A stretch of 64,000 nucleotides of DNA from Leptospira neocaledonica (GCF_002812205.1 NZ_NPEA01000011.1:82808-146807), one strand, 5' to 3'; positions 8,714 to 19,698 are shown, counted from the first letter of the stretch. The notes: generated from the sequence alone by a model not told the origin. Numbers and translations: made by a program.

Positions 8714-9865
8714 TTACTTCAAATTCCGGAAAACCACGCAACGATTTGAATTTGTGCCCTTCTCATTATTCGAAACATTCCAACAATTGGCAAGTTTCGT
8801 GAATTTCTGGTCATTGATATAGGTATTTTCCCAGACTAGACCGGTGGATTCTGCACATTTGATCACGTATTCGTCCAAGTTAAAAACAGTCTTACCTTTT
8901 CTGACTTCGCCCACTTCCATGACTACCGTTCCACCAGGTTTGACGACTCTGGAAAGTTCCGCCAAGGTTCCTTGGATGAATTCACACCAGCCGGCGAGAG
9001 TTGCGAATATACTCGGTTTCTGGTCCTTCTCCAGTTCTATATCCAGAAACCAATATCTAAGCCAATTATCTTCTTCATAGTTCACCTTGTCCAAAAATGG
9101 CGGACTGGTCACCACAAGATCCACGGAATTATCCTCTAAACAGAAAAGATCCAATGAAGAATGATTGGTGTATCTGTTTCTGGACGAAAACTCATGATAA
9201 AAAGGTGTAAGAGATTCTTTTAGGTCCCTTTTCATCTTTTGCAGAATCCTAGGCTTGATTTCTCTATAATCAGGGACAACTCCCTTCTTCTCATTATTCC
9301 TTTTTTGAGCCAAAGGAGGAATAGAGATCTGAGGAAAACTATATACAGAAAAAAATCCATTACTATGACCATGAAGCCTGGACAATGCGGTCAGACCCAA
9401 ATATCTCAGCTCTGGAGAATCCGAATCAGAAAGGATCTTTTTCAGGTTCTTGATCTCTTTTAATGTATCTTTATGATAAAAATGTAAAAGACCCTCATCT
9501 TCCTTTTCTTCTCTGATCTTATTGCTAAGATCCAAAGAATGAAGTGCTTTTTCCAGTTTTTCCAGAGAAGGGACAGTTTGTCTGGACTTCGCTAGGAACA
9601 AAGACATCGGACTGATATCGTTGTGGATGGCAGCATAACCTTCTAAGTTTGCTTGGACTGCAGTAGTCCCCCTTCCCCCGAAAGGATCGAACACGATCCC
9701 TTTTCGGTTCTCCAAGTATTTTCCAATGAAGAAGGCGGGCAATTCAGGTTTAAACGAAGCCCTATAGCTGACAACGTAATGGATGGGATGAGACTGCCTT
9801 TGTTTAGAAGTCCAAAATTCCCCGGTGAGTATCTTTCTTTCTTTTTTTCGAACCGCGCCGTTCAT
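8714..9865 (-). CDS. DNA (N4/N6) methyltransferase, apparently without restriction partner
   Basis: The 383-residue protein contains the SAM-binding motif I as [10 protein letters not shown] (residues 59-68) and the catalytic motif IV as TSPPF (253-257). Motif I comes before motif IV, unlike the usual beta-class order. The late [18 protein letters not shown] strand also belongs to the methyltransferase fold. TSPP favours amino methylation of cytosine (N4) or adenine (N6) in DNA. No endonuclease gene is adjacent, so it may be a solitary epigenetic methyltransferase or a relative acting on RNA. The target is unknown. Confidence 0.8.
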   Translation of the reverse strand: MNGAVRKKERKILTGEFWTSKQRQSHPIHYVVSYRASFKPELPAFFIGKYLENRKGIVFDPFGGRGTTAVQANLEGYAAIHNDISPMSLFLAKSRQTVPSLEKLEKALHSLDLSNKIREEKEDEGLLHFYHKDTLKEIKNLKKILSDSDSPELRYLGLTALSRLHGHSNGFFSVYSFPQISIPPLAQKRNNEKKGVVPDYREIKPRILQKMKRDLKESLTPFYHEFSSRNRYTNHSSLDLFCLEDNSVDLVVTSPPFLDKVNYEEDNWLRYWFLDIELEKDQKPSIFATLAGWCEFIQGTLAELSRVVKPGGTVVMEVGEVRKGKTVFNLDEYVIKCAESTGLVWENTYINDQKFTKLANCWNVSNNEKGTNSNRCVVFRNLK

Positions 9866-10059
9866 CCGCTCCGCCTTTTCTTTCTTCTTATTTTCGGAAG
9901 AAGCTGCGATTTTCAGTTTTGCTTTTTAAAATCTTGGCTGAGACATAACGAAGGAATAGCGGAAGTGAAATCAGAAATACTTGTCTCCTTACCGAATCCA
10001 AAAATCTTAGCATTCAGATCTGGATTTTTCGGAAAGTCCGAACTCGGATCGATATAAGA

Positions 10060-10566
10060 ATGAAAACTGTATCCTCTCAACTGTACGAAGAATTTTTAAA
10101 AGAGAAAAAGACGAATCGAAGATTCGAACTCGCCGGATTATATATTGGATACGGAGCTTACGTGGTCAGCCTAGGGATCGTATTCGGGCTCAAGAGAGAA
10201 AATCCACTTTTCTCGGCGATGTTCTTCTTCGGATTATTCACAAGAACTTCAAGTCTAATGATTGGCAGAATATTTTTGGTGCCTAAAATTTTTCTCCAAT
10301 TACTCTCCTCTAACGTTTCCGAAAAGGAAGAAGCCTGGGAAACGATCCAAGCTCATAAAGATGAGATTATAGGAAGACTTGCGGGAAACATTTTCGGTTG
10401 GAATGATTCCAGTGAACTTTACTCCATGAACCAGGAAGAAATGATCGAATTCGTGCGTAAATACACAGTAACCGACTGGAGAAAGATCGGAAAAATTTTC
10501 CTAATGTTCTACATTCCACTTTTCTTATTCGTTTCCTATCTTACCATCTACGCCTGGTTTTTATGA
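10060..10566 (+). CDS. membrane protein of unknown function, coupled to the OXA-like lipoprotein
   Basis: The 168-residue protein has a soluble start, two central hydrophobic segments (GAYVVSLGIVFGL; FSAMFFFGLFTR with the following stretch) and a strong C-terminal helix (IGKIFLMFYIPLFLFVSYLTIYAWFL). I do not recognise the family. Its stop overlaps the start of the beta-lactamase-fold lipoprotein by 4 bases (ATGA), so the two proteins are very likely made together and may interact at the envelope. Confidence 0.7.
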   Translation: MKTVSSQLYEEFLKEKKTNRRFELAGLYIGYGAYVVSLGIVFGLKRENPLFSAMFFFGLFTRTSSLMIGRIFLVPKIFLQLLSSNVSEKEEAWETIQAHKDEIIGRLAGNIFGWNDSSELYSMNQEEMIEFVRKYTVTDWRKIGKIFLMFYIPLFLFVSYLTIYAWFL

Positions 10567-11423
10567 GGCGAATTGTCGGCTTTTCTTTTGCGGTCCTTCT
10601 TCTTTCCTGCTCCGTAAAAACAGGAACAGAATCACCGAGTATCCAAAAAGAAGAACTGAATCTCTCCGACAGAAAAGTCTGCCTATTCTTAGCCGAAATG
10701 GAAGAAGGTACACTTGTCCAAGTGGGAGAAGATAACTGCAAAAAAAACTCCCCTTCCATGTATGTATTCCAACCTGTGCTCGCCTTGGCAGCCTTGGAAC
10801 TAGGAACATTAAAAGATCCTAATGGATATTTCCCTTGGGACAAAACTAAATTTCCGTATATCAGATGGCAGAAGGAACAGAATCTCCGAACTTCTCTGGA
10901 AAATTCCACAGTCTGGTACTTCCAAAAAATCTGGACGGATACAGGAACTACCAAACTTAAACCTTGGCTGCACTCTGTTGGACTTCCAGCATCGGTCCCT
11001 TTCGAACCTTCTAGATCCTTCTGGATGGACGGAGGCTATTCATGGACCGCTGAAGAATTTTACTTATTCTTATGGAAATTATTCAACGGAGAATTAGGAG
11101 TCAGAAAGAAAAATCTAAACTCGGTATTAGAAGGCCTAGAAAGAAATCCTGGTGAGATCAAAAATCCCACAGGCACCCATAAATTGGATGGAAACTTCGG
11201 GAATTATTCTGGTTTTTATTCTGATTCAGCAACAGGTTATGCGCAAGGAAGATCCGTCTCTTGGTATTGGTTTTTTTGGAAAGGCCCAAAAAGATCCTAT
11301 CTATTCTTATCCAGAATAGAAAGCGAATCGGAAACCTTATCTCCCTTAGAGGCCGCAAAATTCGGTATGGAATATCTGAGAGAAAAAGGCTTTTGGGAAA
11401 AATATTTCTACCAATCTAACTAA
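10563..11423 (+). CDS. class D beta-lactamase-like lipoprotein lacking catalytic residues
   Basis: The 286-residue protein has a lipoprotein signal (VLLLSC, Cys16). Its sequence follows class D (OXA) beta-lactamases: LALAALELGTLKD then FPWD (about 73-93), a helix with NSTVWYFQK (S115-T-V117 at the SxV position), and SFWMDGGYSWTAEEFYLFL (152-170). The core catalytic motif is lost: where OXA enzymes have STFK, this protein has Y67-V-F-Q70, so both the nucleophilic serine and the carboxylated lysine are missing. The KTG motif reads K207-L-D. It therefore probably does not hydrolyse beta-lactams; it may bind peptidoglycan or a partner (inference). It overlaps the membrane protein upstream by 4 bases. 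Confidence 0.8.
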   Translation: MRRIVGFSFAVLLLSCSVKTGTESPSIQKEELNLSDRKVCLFLAEMEEGTLVQVGEDNCKKNSPSMYVFQPVLALAALELGTLKDPNGYFPWDKTKFPYIRWQKEQNLRTSLENSTVWYFQKIWTDTGTTKLKPWLHSVGLPASVPFEPSRSFWMDGGYSWTAEEFYLFLWKLFNGELGVRKKNLNSVLEGLERNPGEIKNPTGTHKLDGNFGNYSGFYSDSATGYAQGRSVSWYWFFWKGPKRSYLFLSRIESESETLSPLEAAKFGMEYLREKGFWEKYFYQSN

Positions 11424-11500
11424 GTATTATTCTTTTCTCATTCTTTCCATTTTTATAGTATGGAGGAACTCCAACATTCCGAGGGTTTCCGATTCTAAGG

Positions 11501-13660
11501 ATGAAACGAAACGCGATTTTCTATATAACCCTATTATTACTCTCTTTCGGCGCCTTTATTTTCGTAGCGAAACAAGGTAAGTCATTAGAGGTAGGAAAAG
11601 TTACCACTGTCGAAGTTAGTTCTTCAACCTCGGTCGAGTCCACTGAAGACACTATAGATGTTTGGAAAAAAGCGGGAGCAAAACTCTGGAAAGGTTTTCA
11701 TGAACCTCTTCCACTTCTATTATTACAAATCGGAGTTGTAATCGCAGCCACTCGAGTAATGGGCAAACTTGCAGTTCTTGTAAGACAACCATTCGTAGTG
11801 GGCGAGATTCTTGCTGGTATACTCTTAGGCCCTTCTTTGTTTGGGTTATTATTCCCTGAACAGTATCAATTCTTATTCCCAAAAGTTTCCTTAAGTTCTC
11901 TACAACTATTAAGCCAGATCGGTCTGGTATTTTTCATGTTTGTAGTCGGAATGGAATTGGATCTTAAGATACTCCGAAACCAAGCTGACTCGGCTATACT
12001 GATTTCGCATGCAAGCATTCTTCTTCCATTCTTAATGGGAGCAATCTTAGCACTTTCCATTTACAAAACATTAGCACCGCCAGAGGTCACATTTCTTTCC
12101 TTCTCCTTGTTTATGGGGATAGGAATGAGTATCACTGCCTTTCCTGTACTTGCTCGGATTGTCCAAGAAAGAGGATTAACCAAAACAAAACTCGGAGGAC
12201 TTGCACTCACCTGTGCTGCTTCCGATGATTTGACTGCCTGGTGTTTACTTGCAGTAGTGATAGCTCTTGTACAATCAGGCGGACTTCTTGCCGCGTTATT
12301 CACCATAATCCTTGCGATCATTTACGTCATTATAATGTGGAAAATAGTACAGCCTGCAATGCATAGAGCGGGAGGTATCTTCACAAATAGAGAAGCATTC
12401 ACCAAAATGGCGGTGGCTTTGTTCCTTCTCTTTCCGATCGCATCCGCTTGGATCACAGAATCCATCGGTATACATGCATTATTTGGAGCGTTTTTAGCCG
12501 GGGTTGTCATGCCCGACAAACCTAAACTAAGAACACTTTTGGCGGAAAAGGTAGAAGATTTAAGTACGGCGATCTTTCTTCCATTATTCTTCGCGTTAAC
12601 CGGAATCAGGACCCAGATCGGCCTATTGAACCAAGGCAATTTGTGGTTTGATTTTGTAATGGTACTTATGGTTGCTATTGTAGGAAAATTCGCGGGGAGT
12701 ACAATTGCTGCAAAAGCATCCGGAAATAACTGGAAAGATTCATTGTCCTTAGGCGCACTTATGAATACCAGAGGACTCATGGAATTGATCGTCCTCAATA
12801 TCGGTTACGATATCGGGGTATTATCCTCTCAGATATTCTCTATGATGGTCCTAATGGCATTGGTTACAACCTATATGACCGGACCAAGTTTGAATCTTAT
12901 AGAAAAAATCTTTGCCGGAGTCAAAGACAAAAGAGAAGAAGGTATACTACTCGCATTCGCATTACACTCCAGAGGAGTGGATCTATTAAGACTCGCCTCA
13001 GGATTATTCCAAAACGGAAACAGAACAAAAGAAGTTACAGCGCTTCACCTTACTCCTGATTCTTGGATTTCCGGAAAAACCGCTCAAAAGTATGAGAAAA
13101 AAAGTTTCGAACCTTTATTCAAACTTTCTAAAGAACTCGGAATAAAACTAAAAACCTTATACAAACCTTCTGATAATGTCACAAGGGATATTTTAAAAAC
13201 AATCCAATCAGGAAATTATAATATATTTCTGACTGGAGGAGCCAAATCCTTATTTAGCGACGATGTATTGGGAGGAAAGATCAGAACACTCCTATCTGAA
13301 TCCGAAACAAATGCGGGGATATTGGTCGCAGAAAAATTAAAGGAATTAGATCGTTTTATTTTAGCGGTTTACTCAGACAAGGATGTGAAACTGTTAGGTT
13401 TCGCTCTAACTATGGCAAAAAAAATTGGGGCTAAACTATCTATCTGGGATCCAAAAGGTAAAGTCCCTCAATTTTCTCAAAAAGAAAGAAATCTTCTCAA
13501 AAAAGAAAAGATCACTATCTTAAAGGGAGAAAATCCTCAGGTACTTTCCGAAGCGGACTTAGTGATCTGCGATCTCGAAACCTGGGAAGAAGAGACCGAG
13601 TTTAGGAATTGGGAACTTTCAGACGGCTCCGGTCTTTTTTTGGTCCGATATAAAGAGTAA
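11501..13660 (+). CDS. CPA2-family cation/proton antiporter with C-terminal regulatory domain
   Basis: The 719-residue protein starts with a hydrophobic leader and a short polar stretch. A Na+/H+ exchanger domain with about 12 helices follows (about residues 70-465), including the family region RQPFVVGEILAGILLGPSLFG and a GALMNTRGLMELIVLNIGY segment. The last 245 residues are soluble and look like the tandem universal-stress-protein-like tail of CPA2 transporters (KefB, CHX type). The family exchanges K+ or Na+ for protons at the inner membrane. The gene converges on the kdp operon, so uptake and extrusion of potassium may be encoded side by side (inference). Confidence 0.88.
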   Translation: MKRNAIFYITLLLLSFGAFIFVAKQGKSLEVGKVTTVEVSSSTSVESTEDTIDVWKKAGAKLWKGFHEPLPLLLLQIGVVIAATRVMGKLAVLVRQPFVVGEILAGILLGPSLFGLLFPEQYQFLFPKVSLSSLQLLSQIGLVFFMFVVGMELDLKILRNQADSAILISHASILLPFLMGAILALSIYKTLAPPEVTFLSFSLFMGIGMSITAFPVLARIVQERGLTKTKLGGLALTCAASDDLTAWCLLAVVIALVQSGGLLAALFTIILAIIYVIIMWKIVQPAMHRAGGIFTNREAFTKMAVALFLLFPIASAWITESIGIHALFGAFLAGVVMPDKPKLRTLLAEKVEDLSTAIFLPLFFALTGIRTQIGLLNQGNLWFDFVMVLMVAIVGKFAGSTIAAKASGNNWKDSLSLGALMNTRGLMELIVLNIGYDIGVLSSQIFSMMVLMALVTTYMTGPSLNLIEKIFAGVKDKREEGILLAFALHSRGVDLLRLASGLFQNGNRTKEVTALHLTPDSWISGKTAQKYEKKSFEPLFKLSKELGIKLKTLYKPSDNVTRDILKTIQSGNYNIFLTGGAKSLFSDDVLGGKIRTLLSESETNAGILVAEKLKELDRFILAVYSDKDVKLLGFALTMAKKIGAKLSIWDPKGKVPQFSQKERNLLKKEKITILKGENPQVLSEADLVICDLETWEEETEFRNWELSDGSGLFLVRYKE

Positions 13661-13673
13661 TATTAAAAAAATA

Positions 13674-14363
13674 TCATTCTTCTGATTTCAAAAAATATCC
13701 CACTCCAGGTTCAGTGATCAGAATTTTAGGATTACTCGGATCTTTTTCTATCTTCTTGCGAATCTGATTTACATACACTCTCAAATAACCGGATTCCGCC
13801 ATTTGGTTCGGACCCCAGAGTTCTTTTAAGATCTGAGTTTGGGTCACAATCTTTCCAGGATAAGTGGCAAGTAATTTTAGGAAAGAATACTCTGTAGGTG
13901 TAAGTCGAACTTCTTTTCCTTCTTTCAAAACTTTTCTAGTTCCAAAATCCAACTCCAAAAGTCCGATCTTTACTTTAACATCCGTTTTTTCAGGAGAAGA
14001 ATGTCTCAACAATACTCTGATCCTTGCAAGTAATTCCCCAATCCCGAAAGGTTTAGTAAGATAATCGTCTGCCCCACTATCCAATAGGAAAATTTTATCT
14101 TTTTCCGAATCTCTAACACTTAAAACTAATATTGGAATTTTTGAGCCCGATTCTCTGATCTTTTTGAGGAATTCTTCCCCACCCTTTTCTGGCAAACCCA
14201 GATCCAAAATAATAGAATCGGGACGAACCATATAAACTTTTGATAATGCATCGTCAACGGAGACGGCTTCTTCTACCTTGTATCCTTCTTTTTCGAGAGC
14301 TACTCTTACCAAGCGACGAATCTGGATCTCATCATCTATGATCATGATGATGGGACTAGACAA
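13674..14363 (-). CDS. kdpE: response regulator KdpE
   Basis: The 229-residue OmpR-type regulator has a receiver domain with acidic residues at D10/D11, the phospho-acceptor D54 in SIILDLGLPEKGG and the conserved lysine in DYLTKPFG. A winged-helix DNA-binding domain follows (VRLTPTEYSFLKLLATYPGK, then GYLRVYVNQIRKKIE). KdpE activates kdp transcription when potassium is low or osmolarity high. It overlaps kdpD by 8 bases and is the last gene of the operon. Confidence 0.95.
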   Translation of the reverse strand: MSSPIIMIIDDEIQIRRLVRVALEKEGYKVEEAVSVDDALSKVYMVRPDSIILDLGLPEKGGEEFLKKIRESGSKIPILVLSVRDSEKDKIFLLDSGADDYLTKPFGIGELLARIRVLLRHSSPEKTDVKVKIGLLELDFGTRKVLKEGKEVRLTPTEYSFLKLLATYPGKIVTQTQILKELWGPNQMAESGYLRVYVNQIRKKIEKDPSNPKILITEPGVGYFLKSEE

Positions 14364-17031
14364 TAGCGTCCTCCAAAGGTGGGAAAGTTAGCACAGGTAT
14401 CCGAATTAGAAACCTGGCGCCGCCCTCTTGCCTGTTCTCTGCCCAAATCTTTCCGCCTTGGGCTTCTACAAGTCCCTTGCAAATAGAAAGTCCTAAACCT
14501 GTTCCTTGTACAGAACCCGAAACCTTAGTAAATTTTTCGAAAATTTTATCTTCTTGTCCAACGGGAATTCCAGGTCCATTATCCTCTACCGTTAATAGAA
14601 GATGATCCTTAGGCACACTTGCTCTAACTAATACTACGCTATTTTTTTCGGTATGTAAAAATGCATTTTGTAATAGATGGATTAAAACTTGGATCATCAA
14701 CCTTCTGTCCATCCTGACTAGAGGCATACTTTCATCCGACTCAACAGACAAAATATGTTCTCCCTTTTCATATTCCGCTATCCGTACAGTTTCATTTATT
14801 AGATCCAAGGGATCTTCCCATTGTAGATCCAACATCAATCTTCCGGATTCTAATCTAGACATGTCCAGTAAATCCCCGACCAACCTGTCTAACTTTTTAT
14901 AAGCGATACGGATCTCTGAGAATAAGTCGAACTTCTCCTTTTCATTTTTTCCGTTTCCTGCTTCTAGCAGATCCAAAGATGCTCGGATCACAGTCAAAGG
15001 GGTTCTAAAATCATGACTGACTGAATTGAATAATGCCGAATAGAATTTTTCAGATTCTTCTACCATCTTAGCGTTCGCACGAATTCCAAGTAGCTGTATC
15101 CTTTCTAAGGACAAAGCAATTTGATTTAGCATTGAGAAGAGAAGAGTTTCTTCTTCCAATTCCAAACTATCCTTATGTTCTCTATCTAATCCTATCACTC
15201 CAAAACAACCACCTGGAGTGAGTAACGGAAGATATAGACCTTTGGACAAAGGAACAGTATCCGTATCTTTTCCAGAAGGTTTTCTATTTTGGAAAGTCCA
15301 AGCAGCAAGAGCGGATTCTTTCAGGTCGGGTTTAAAACCGCTTTTAGGATGTGGTGTGCGAGAAAGTAAAGAATCCTCATCAGCAAGTAAGATTAATACG
15401 GAAGACTGGAACGTATCCCCAATCGTTTCCACTGCAACGGATGCAATTTCGTCTAAACTATGAGTTTTAGATAATGCAACGGAAAGCCTATAAAGACCGG
15501 AAAGTGCCTCTTCTCCGGTTTGTAACGCTTCTTCTCTATCTCTTAATCTTGTCGTAAGTGCTCCCAAGACTAAGGCCAATATGAAATAAGTTCCAAACAT
15601 CATCCAATCTTCCACTTTTTCGATATAGAATGTGAATTTAGGAGGGATGAATAAAAAGTTCCAAAAGATCGCGCTCAAAGAAGCGGTGATTAAAACAGGT
15701 CCCCTACCCGCAAATAGGGCCACAAACATTATAAAAAATAGATATACTAAGCCAATGGACCAATAACCCGCAAAAATATTTAATAAAAGGTTAAAGGAAG
15801 TGATTCCAAGTAATGCCAAAAATGAAAAAAAATACTGGATCGGTTTAGATCTGGTCCCCTTGGTAAAAAATCCGAATCTGAATTTAGGCTTCTCTTTAAC
15901 AATTTCGGTCGGTGCAAGAAGTATCTGAAAATCTCCTGGCAGCTCGCTCAGTTTATCTACAAAAGAACCTCCCCTCAAAATCCTGGAAAGTTTAGATTTA
16001 CTACTTCTTCCTATAACAATATGTGTAGCCTTGGTTCGATTGATTGCTCTTAAAATACCAAATACAGGATCTCTGTCTGAAAAATTCAGAATCTCAGCTC
16101 CTAATTCTCTAGCAAGGCCCAAGTTCTCCCTTAAGAGATTCTTCTGATCCGATGATAGAACTTCTCCATTGTCCACATGTACTGCGGCCCAAGGGCATTT
16201 TAATCCGAATGCAATTCGTTTCGCGTAACGTATCAGATTAGCTGCTTGCGAAGAAGAAGATACTGCCACCAAAATTTTATCCGACAGTTTAGAATCCTTA
16301 GTCGGCTCCAATCGAGAAAGTTCTCTGTCTACCAATTTGGAGGTAAAATTTAAAGAAAGCTCTCTAAGAGCAGTCAGATTTGGTATCTTAAAAAAAGAAT
16401 GTAGAGCCTGAGGAACCTTATCGGAAGGGTAAACTTTTCCTTCCTTCAGACGTTTGATCAGATCATCGGGAACTAGATCGATCAATTCCACTTCATCTGC
16501 AATTTCTAAAATAGAATCGGGGACTCTTTCCGAAACGGGAGCGCCTGAAATTTCCTCCACGATCCCTGCTCTACTTTCCAAATGTTGCACGTTCAAGGTA
16601 GAATAAACGTTTATCCCTTGATCCAAAATTTCCAAAACATCCTGGTACCGTTTTGGATGCCTGGATCCGGGAACATTTGTATGAGCAAGTTCATCTACCA
16701 AAACCAGATCAGGTTTTTTTTCCAAAATGGCATCTATATCCATTTCTTCCAGATCCACAGATTTATATTTGGATCTTTTTCTGGGAATGATAGAAAGACC
16801 TTCTGCCTGAGCTTCGGTTTCCTTTCTATTATGAGTTTCTAAATAACCGATCCAGACATCAACTCCTTCTGACTTTGCCTTTTGAGCATCTCTAAGCATC
16901 TCGAAAGTTTTGCCTACACCTGCGGCCATGCCGAAGAAAATTTTCAATTTTCCTCTGGTTTTACTTCCTTCCCCTCCGATCCGGGAAAGTAATTCGTCCG
17001 GATCCGGTCGATTTTCTTCTGCGGGTCTCAC
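14356..17031 (-). CDS. kdpD: sensor histidine kinase KdpD
   Basis: The 891-residue protein has the full KdpD layout. An N-terminal KdpD domain carries Walker A GMAAGVGKT (residues 34-42) and DELAHTN (113-119). A universal-stress-protein domain spans about 250-375, a four-helix membrane bundle about 398-492 and a GAF-like domain about 505-640. The HisKA domain has H673 in SVSHDFRTPLT, and a HATPase_c domain follows, ending in GTGLGLSICKGLVEAQGG. It senses K+ and osmotic state and controls KdpE. It starts 10 bases after kdpC. Having the regulators downstream of the structural genes in one transcript matches E. coli. Confidence 0.96.
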   Translation of the reverse strand: MRPAEENRPDPDELLSRIGGEGSKTRGKLKIFFGMAAGVGKTFEMLRDAQKAKSEGVDVWIGYLETHNRKETEAQAEGLSIIPRKRSKYKSVDLEEMDIDAILEKKPDLVLVDELAHTNVPGSRHPKRYQDVLEILDQGINVYSTLNVQHLESRAGIVEEISGAPVSERVPDSILEIADEVELIDLVPDDLIKRLKEGKVYPSDKVPQALHSFFKIPNLTALRELSLNFTSKLVDRELSRLEPTKDSKLSDKILVAVSSSSQAANLIRYAKRIAFGLKCPWAAVHVDNGEVLSSDQKNLLRENLGLARELGAEILNFSDRDPVFGILRAINRTKATHIVIGRSSKSKLSRILRGGSFVDKLSELPGDFQILLAPTEIVKEKPKFRFGFFTKGTRSKPIQYFFSFLALLGITSFNLLLNIFAGYWSIGLVYLFFIMFVALFAGRGPVLITASLSAIFWNFLFIPPKFTFYIEKVEDWMMFGTYFILALVLGALTTRLRDREEALQTGEEALSGLYRLSVALSKTHSLDEIASVAVETIGDTFQSSVLILLADEDSLLSRTPHPKSGFKPDLKESALAAWTFQNRKPSGKDTDTVPLSKGLYLPLLTPGGCFGVIGLDREHKDSLELEEETLLFSMLNQIALSLERIQLLGIRANAKMVEESEKFYSALFNSVSHDFRTPLTVIRASLDLLEAGNGKNEKEKFDLFSEIRIAYKKLDRLVGDLLDMSRLESGRLMLDLQWEDPLDLINETVRIAEYEKGEHILSVESDESMPLVRMDRRLMIQVLIHLLQNAFLHTEKNSVVLVRASVPKDHLLLTVEDNGPGIPVGQEDKIFEKFTKVSGSVQGTGLGLSICKGLVEAQGGKIWAENRQEGGARFLIRIPVLTFPPLEDAIV

Positions 17032-17041
17032 TCTATGTACT

Positions 17042-17611
17042 TTATTTTTTTAGAATATTCTCTTCCAAGTATACAGATCTCAATTTCAGGTTCAATTTCA
17101 AAATATTGACCTTAGGTGAGCCGAATAGTCCCCATTCAGGGGCTTCTATAGAATCTTCCACCAATCGATCTAATTTTTCCTCCGAAATTCCTTTTACCTT
17201 TGCAACTAAAGGAATTTGATATTTCACTGCCTCAGGACTCAAATGGGGATCTAATCCACTTCCGGAAGAATACAAAAGTTCAGAAGGTACCGGCTCAGCT
17301 CCACCTCTTGTTGCCCAATAGATTCGTCTTTCTTCCTCCTTTTTCGAAAGTTGAACGTTCGTTGGCCCAAGATTAGAAGCACCGGAAGAAGAAGTATCAT
17401 ATCCTATTGCAGAAGGCCTGGAATGAAAATATTTCGGAGAATCAAAAGACTGGGCAAGTAACTCTGAACCGATTATTTTTCCATCTACTGCTACAAGAGA
17501 ACCTGAACTTACTTTAGGAAAAGAAAATTTAGCAAATCCATATACGATCGCAGGATAAAAGATTCCGCAAACGAAAGTCCAAAGTCCCAATTGAATAATT
17601 GCGCGTATCAT
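17042..17611 (-). CDS. kdpC: potassium-transporting ATPase subunit KdpC
   Basis: The 189-residue protein has one N-terminal membrane helix ([20 protein letters not shown]) and a periplasmic domain with the KdpC signatures [20 protein letters not shown], a GASNLGPTN motif and [14 protein letters not shown]. KdpC is the small subunit that stabilises the KdpA-KdpB complex. It overlaps kdpB by 4 bases. Confidence 0.96.
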   Translation of the reverse strand: MIRAIIQLGLWTFVCGIFYPAIVYGFAKFSFPKVSSGSLVAVDGKIIGSELLAQSFDSPKYFHSRPSAIGYDTSSSGASNLGPTNVQLSKKEEERRIYWATRGGAEPVPSELLYSSGSGLDPHLSPEAVKYQIPLVAKVKGISEEKLDRLVEDSIEAPEWGLFGSPKVNILKLNLKLRSVYLEENILKK

Positions 17612-19698
17612 CCGAATACTCCTTTAGCAAAACTTAAAACCAGATCTATTCCTTTGATCCCGAAAAAGGGAAGAATGAGTCCTCCAAATCCATAGATAAA
17701 AACATTTCGAGCCAAAACGGAATCCGCACCTGCCGGCCTATAGCTTACCCCCTTTAATGCAAGAGGGACTAAAAAAACCAGGATCAAAGCATTAAAGATC
17801 ACAGCGCTTAAAACTGCGGATTCAGGACTTGCAAAACCTAGAATATTCAAGATAGATAAAGCACCTATTCCACCTATAGGAAACAATCCGGCAAACATAG
17901 CAGGTAAGATGACAAAATACTTAGAAACATCGTTTGCAATACTGAAGGTTGTCAAAGAACCCCTTGTCATCAAAAGTTGTTTTCCGATTTCCACAATCTC
18001 GATAAGCTTGGTGGGATTACTATCCAGATCGATCATATTCCCGGCTTCTCTTGCAGTTTGAGTTCCAGTATTCATCGCAACACCTACATCAGCTTGTGCC
18101 AAGGCAGGTGCGTCATTTGTCCCGTCGCCTATCATAGCCACGAGTTTTCCACCGGATTGCTCTTCTCGAATCCGTTTTAGTTTTGTTTCGGGTGTTGCTT
18201 CTGCGATAAAGTCATCCACTCCCGCTTCTGCGGCGATCGCTGCCGCAGTTAATGGATTGTCGCCGGTGATCATCACAGTTCTGATCCCCATTTGCCTGAG
18301 CCTTGCGAATCTTTCCTTGATCCCGCCTTTTACTATATCTTTTAGATGGATAACTCCTAAAATTTCCCTTCCCTCTGATACTACTAGCGGAGTTCCTCCT
18401 TCTCTTGCAATCTCATCTACTATATCCAAAATTTCTTTCGGAAATTCTCCACCTAAACCGGTAATATGATTTCGAATAGATTCCGAGGCCCCTTTTCGGA
18501 TCATCGGTCTTGTTTTTCCTTCCGGATCTGGATCAAAATCTACTCCGCTCATTTTACTTTTCGCGGTGAATGGAACAAACTTCCCGCCTAACTCGGATAA
18601 GTTTCTTCCTCGTAGATCGAATTTTTCTTTCGCTAAGACTACGATGGATCTTCCTTCTGGAGTTTCGTCTGAAAGAGAAGCAAGTTGAGCTGCATCAGCC
18701 AAATTTTTTTCTGAAATTCCTGGAGCAGGAACAAATCGGGTAGCCATTCTATTTCCCAAAGTAATCGTTCCTGTTTTGTCTAATAACAGAACGTCAATAT
18801 CTCCCGCTGCTTCAATCGCTCTTCCGGATTTTGCAATTACATTTCTTCTCATGAGTCTGTCCATACCGCTGATACCGATCGCTGATAATAATCCGCCGAT
18901 GGTAGTGGGTATCAAACATACAAGAAGACCGACTAACGCAGGAAAAGAACCTGAAAGTCCGAGATTCCCTCCTCCTTCTCTTTGGCTATAGAATACCGCA
19001 GGAACGAGTGATGTGATCGCGACTAAAAAGACCAAAGATAATGCGGAAAGAAGAATGGAGAGTGCAATCTCATTCGGAGTCTTCTGCCTGGAAGCTCCTT
19101 CTACAAGAGAAATCATTTTATCTATAAAAGTTTTTCCGGGATCGGTTGTGATCTGGACTACGATCTTATCACTTAAAACTTTTGTGCCTCCGGTAACGGC
19201 AGACCTATCTCCTCCGGATTCTCGGATTACTGGAGCGGATTCTCCTGTGATTGCGGATTCATCCACAGAAGCGATACCATCCACCACCTCTCCATCACCT
19301 GGGATCAAATCTCCCGCTTGGCAAACCACCTTGTCTCCCGTCCTTAATTCGGAAGCAGGAATTATGAGAACGGAGCTTCCGTTTAATTTATTCGCTTTGG
19401 ATTCCTTTCTTGTTTTTTTCAAAGACTCAGCCTTTGCTTTTCCTCTACCTTCCGCCAATGCTTCCGCAAAATTTGCGAATAAGACCGTAGCCCATAACCA
19501 AATGGAAATTTGAAGACCGAAACTTAGATTAACAGGATGAAAAATCAAATCATAAGAACTTAATATTGCTCCTATGTACACAATGAACATTACTGGATTT
19601 TTCCATTGGACTCTTGGATCCAATTTTACAAAGGAATCCAAGATTGCTTTAAACAATGACTTTGGGTCCTGGAAAAAAGAAGACTTTTTGTTTTTCAT
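17608..19698 (-). CDS. kdpB: potassium-transporting P-type ATPase subunit KdpB
   Basis: The 696-residue P-type ATPase has the actuator motif TGES (151-154), the phosphorylation motif DKTGT with D307, the hinge [18 protein letters not shown], and the KdpB-type membrane segment [18 protein letters not shown]. It hydrolyses ATP to drive K+ uptake through KdpA. The length is normal for KdpB. It is separated from kdpA by 13 bases and overlaps kdpC by 4 bases. Confidence 0.97.
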   Translation of the reverse strand: MKNKKSSFFQDPKSLFKAILDSFVKLDPRVQWKNPVMFIVYIGAILSSYDLIFHPVNLSFGLQISIWLWATVLFANFAEALAEGRGKAKAESLKKTRKESKANKLNGSSVLIIPASELRTGDKVVCQAGDLIPGDGEVVDGIASVDESAITGESAPVIRESGGDRSAVTGGTKVLSDKIVVQITTDPGKTFIDKMISLVEGASRQKTPNEIALSILLSALSLVFLVAITSLVPAVFYSQREGGGNLGLSGSFPALVGLLVCLIPTTIGGLLSAIGISGMDRLMRRNVIAKSGRAIEAAGDIDVLLLDKTGTITLGNRMATRFVPAPGISEKNLADAAQLASLSDETPEGRSIVVLAKEKFDLRGRNLSELGGKFVPFTAKSKMSGVDFDPDPEGKTRPMIRKGASESIRNHITGLGGEFPKEILDIVDEIAREGGTPLVVSEGREILGVIHLKDIVKGGIKERFARLRQMGIRTVMITGDNPLTAAAIAAEAGVDDFIAEATPETKLKRIREEQSGGKLVAMIGDGTNDAPALAQADVGVAMNTGTQTAREAGNMIDLDSNPTKLIEIVEIGKQLLMTRGSLTTFSIANDVSKYFVILPAMFAGLFPIGGIGALSILNILGFASPESAVLSAVIFNALILVFLVPLALKGVSYRPAGADSVLARNVFIYGFGGLILPFFGIKGIDLVLSFAKGVFG

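Noticed and set aside
9653..10057. 134-codon open frame on the + strand upstream of the membrane protein gene.
   Set aside because: It lies mostly antisense to the DNA methyltransferase gene and reads like low-complexity shadow sequence.
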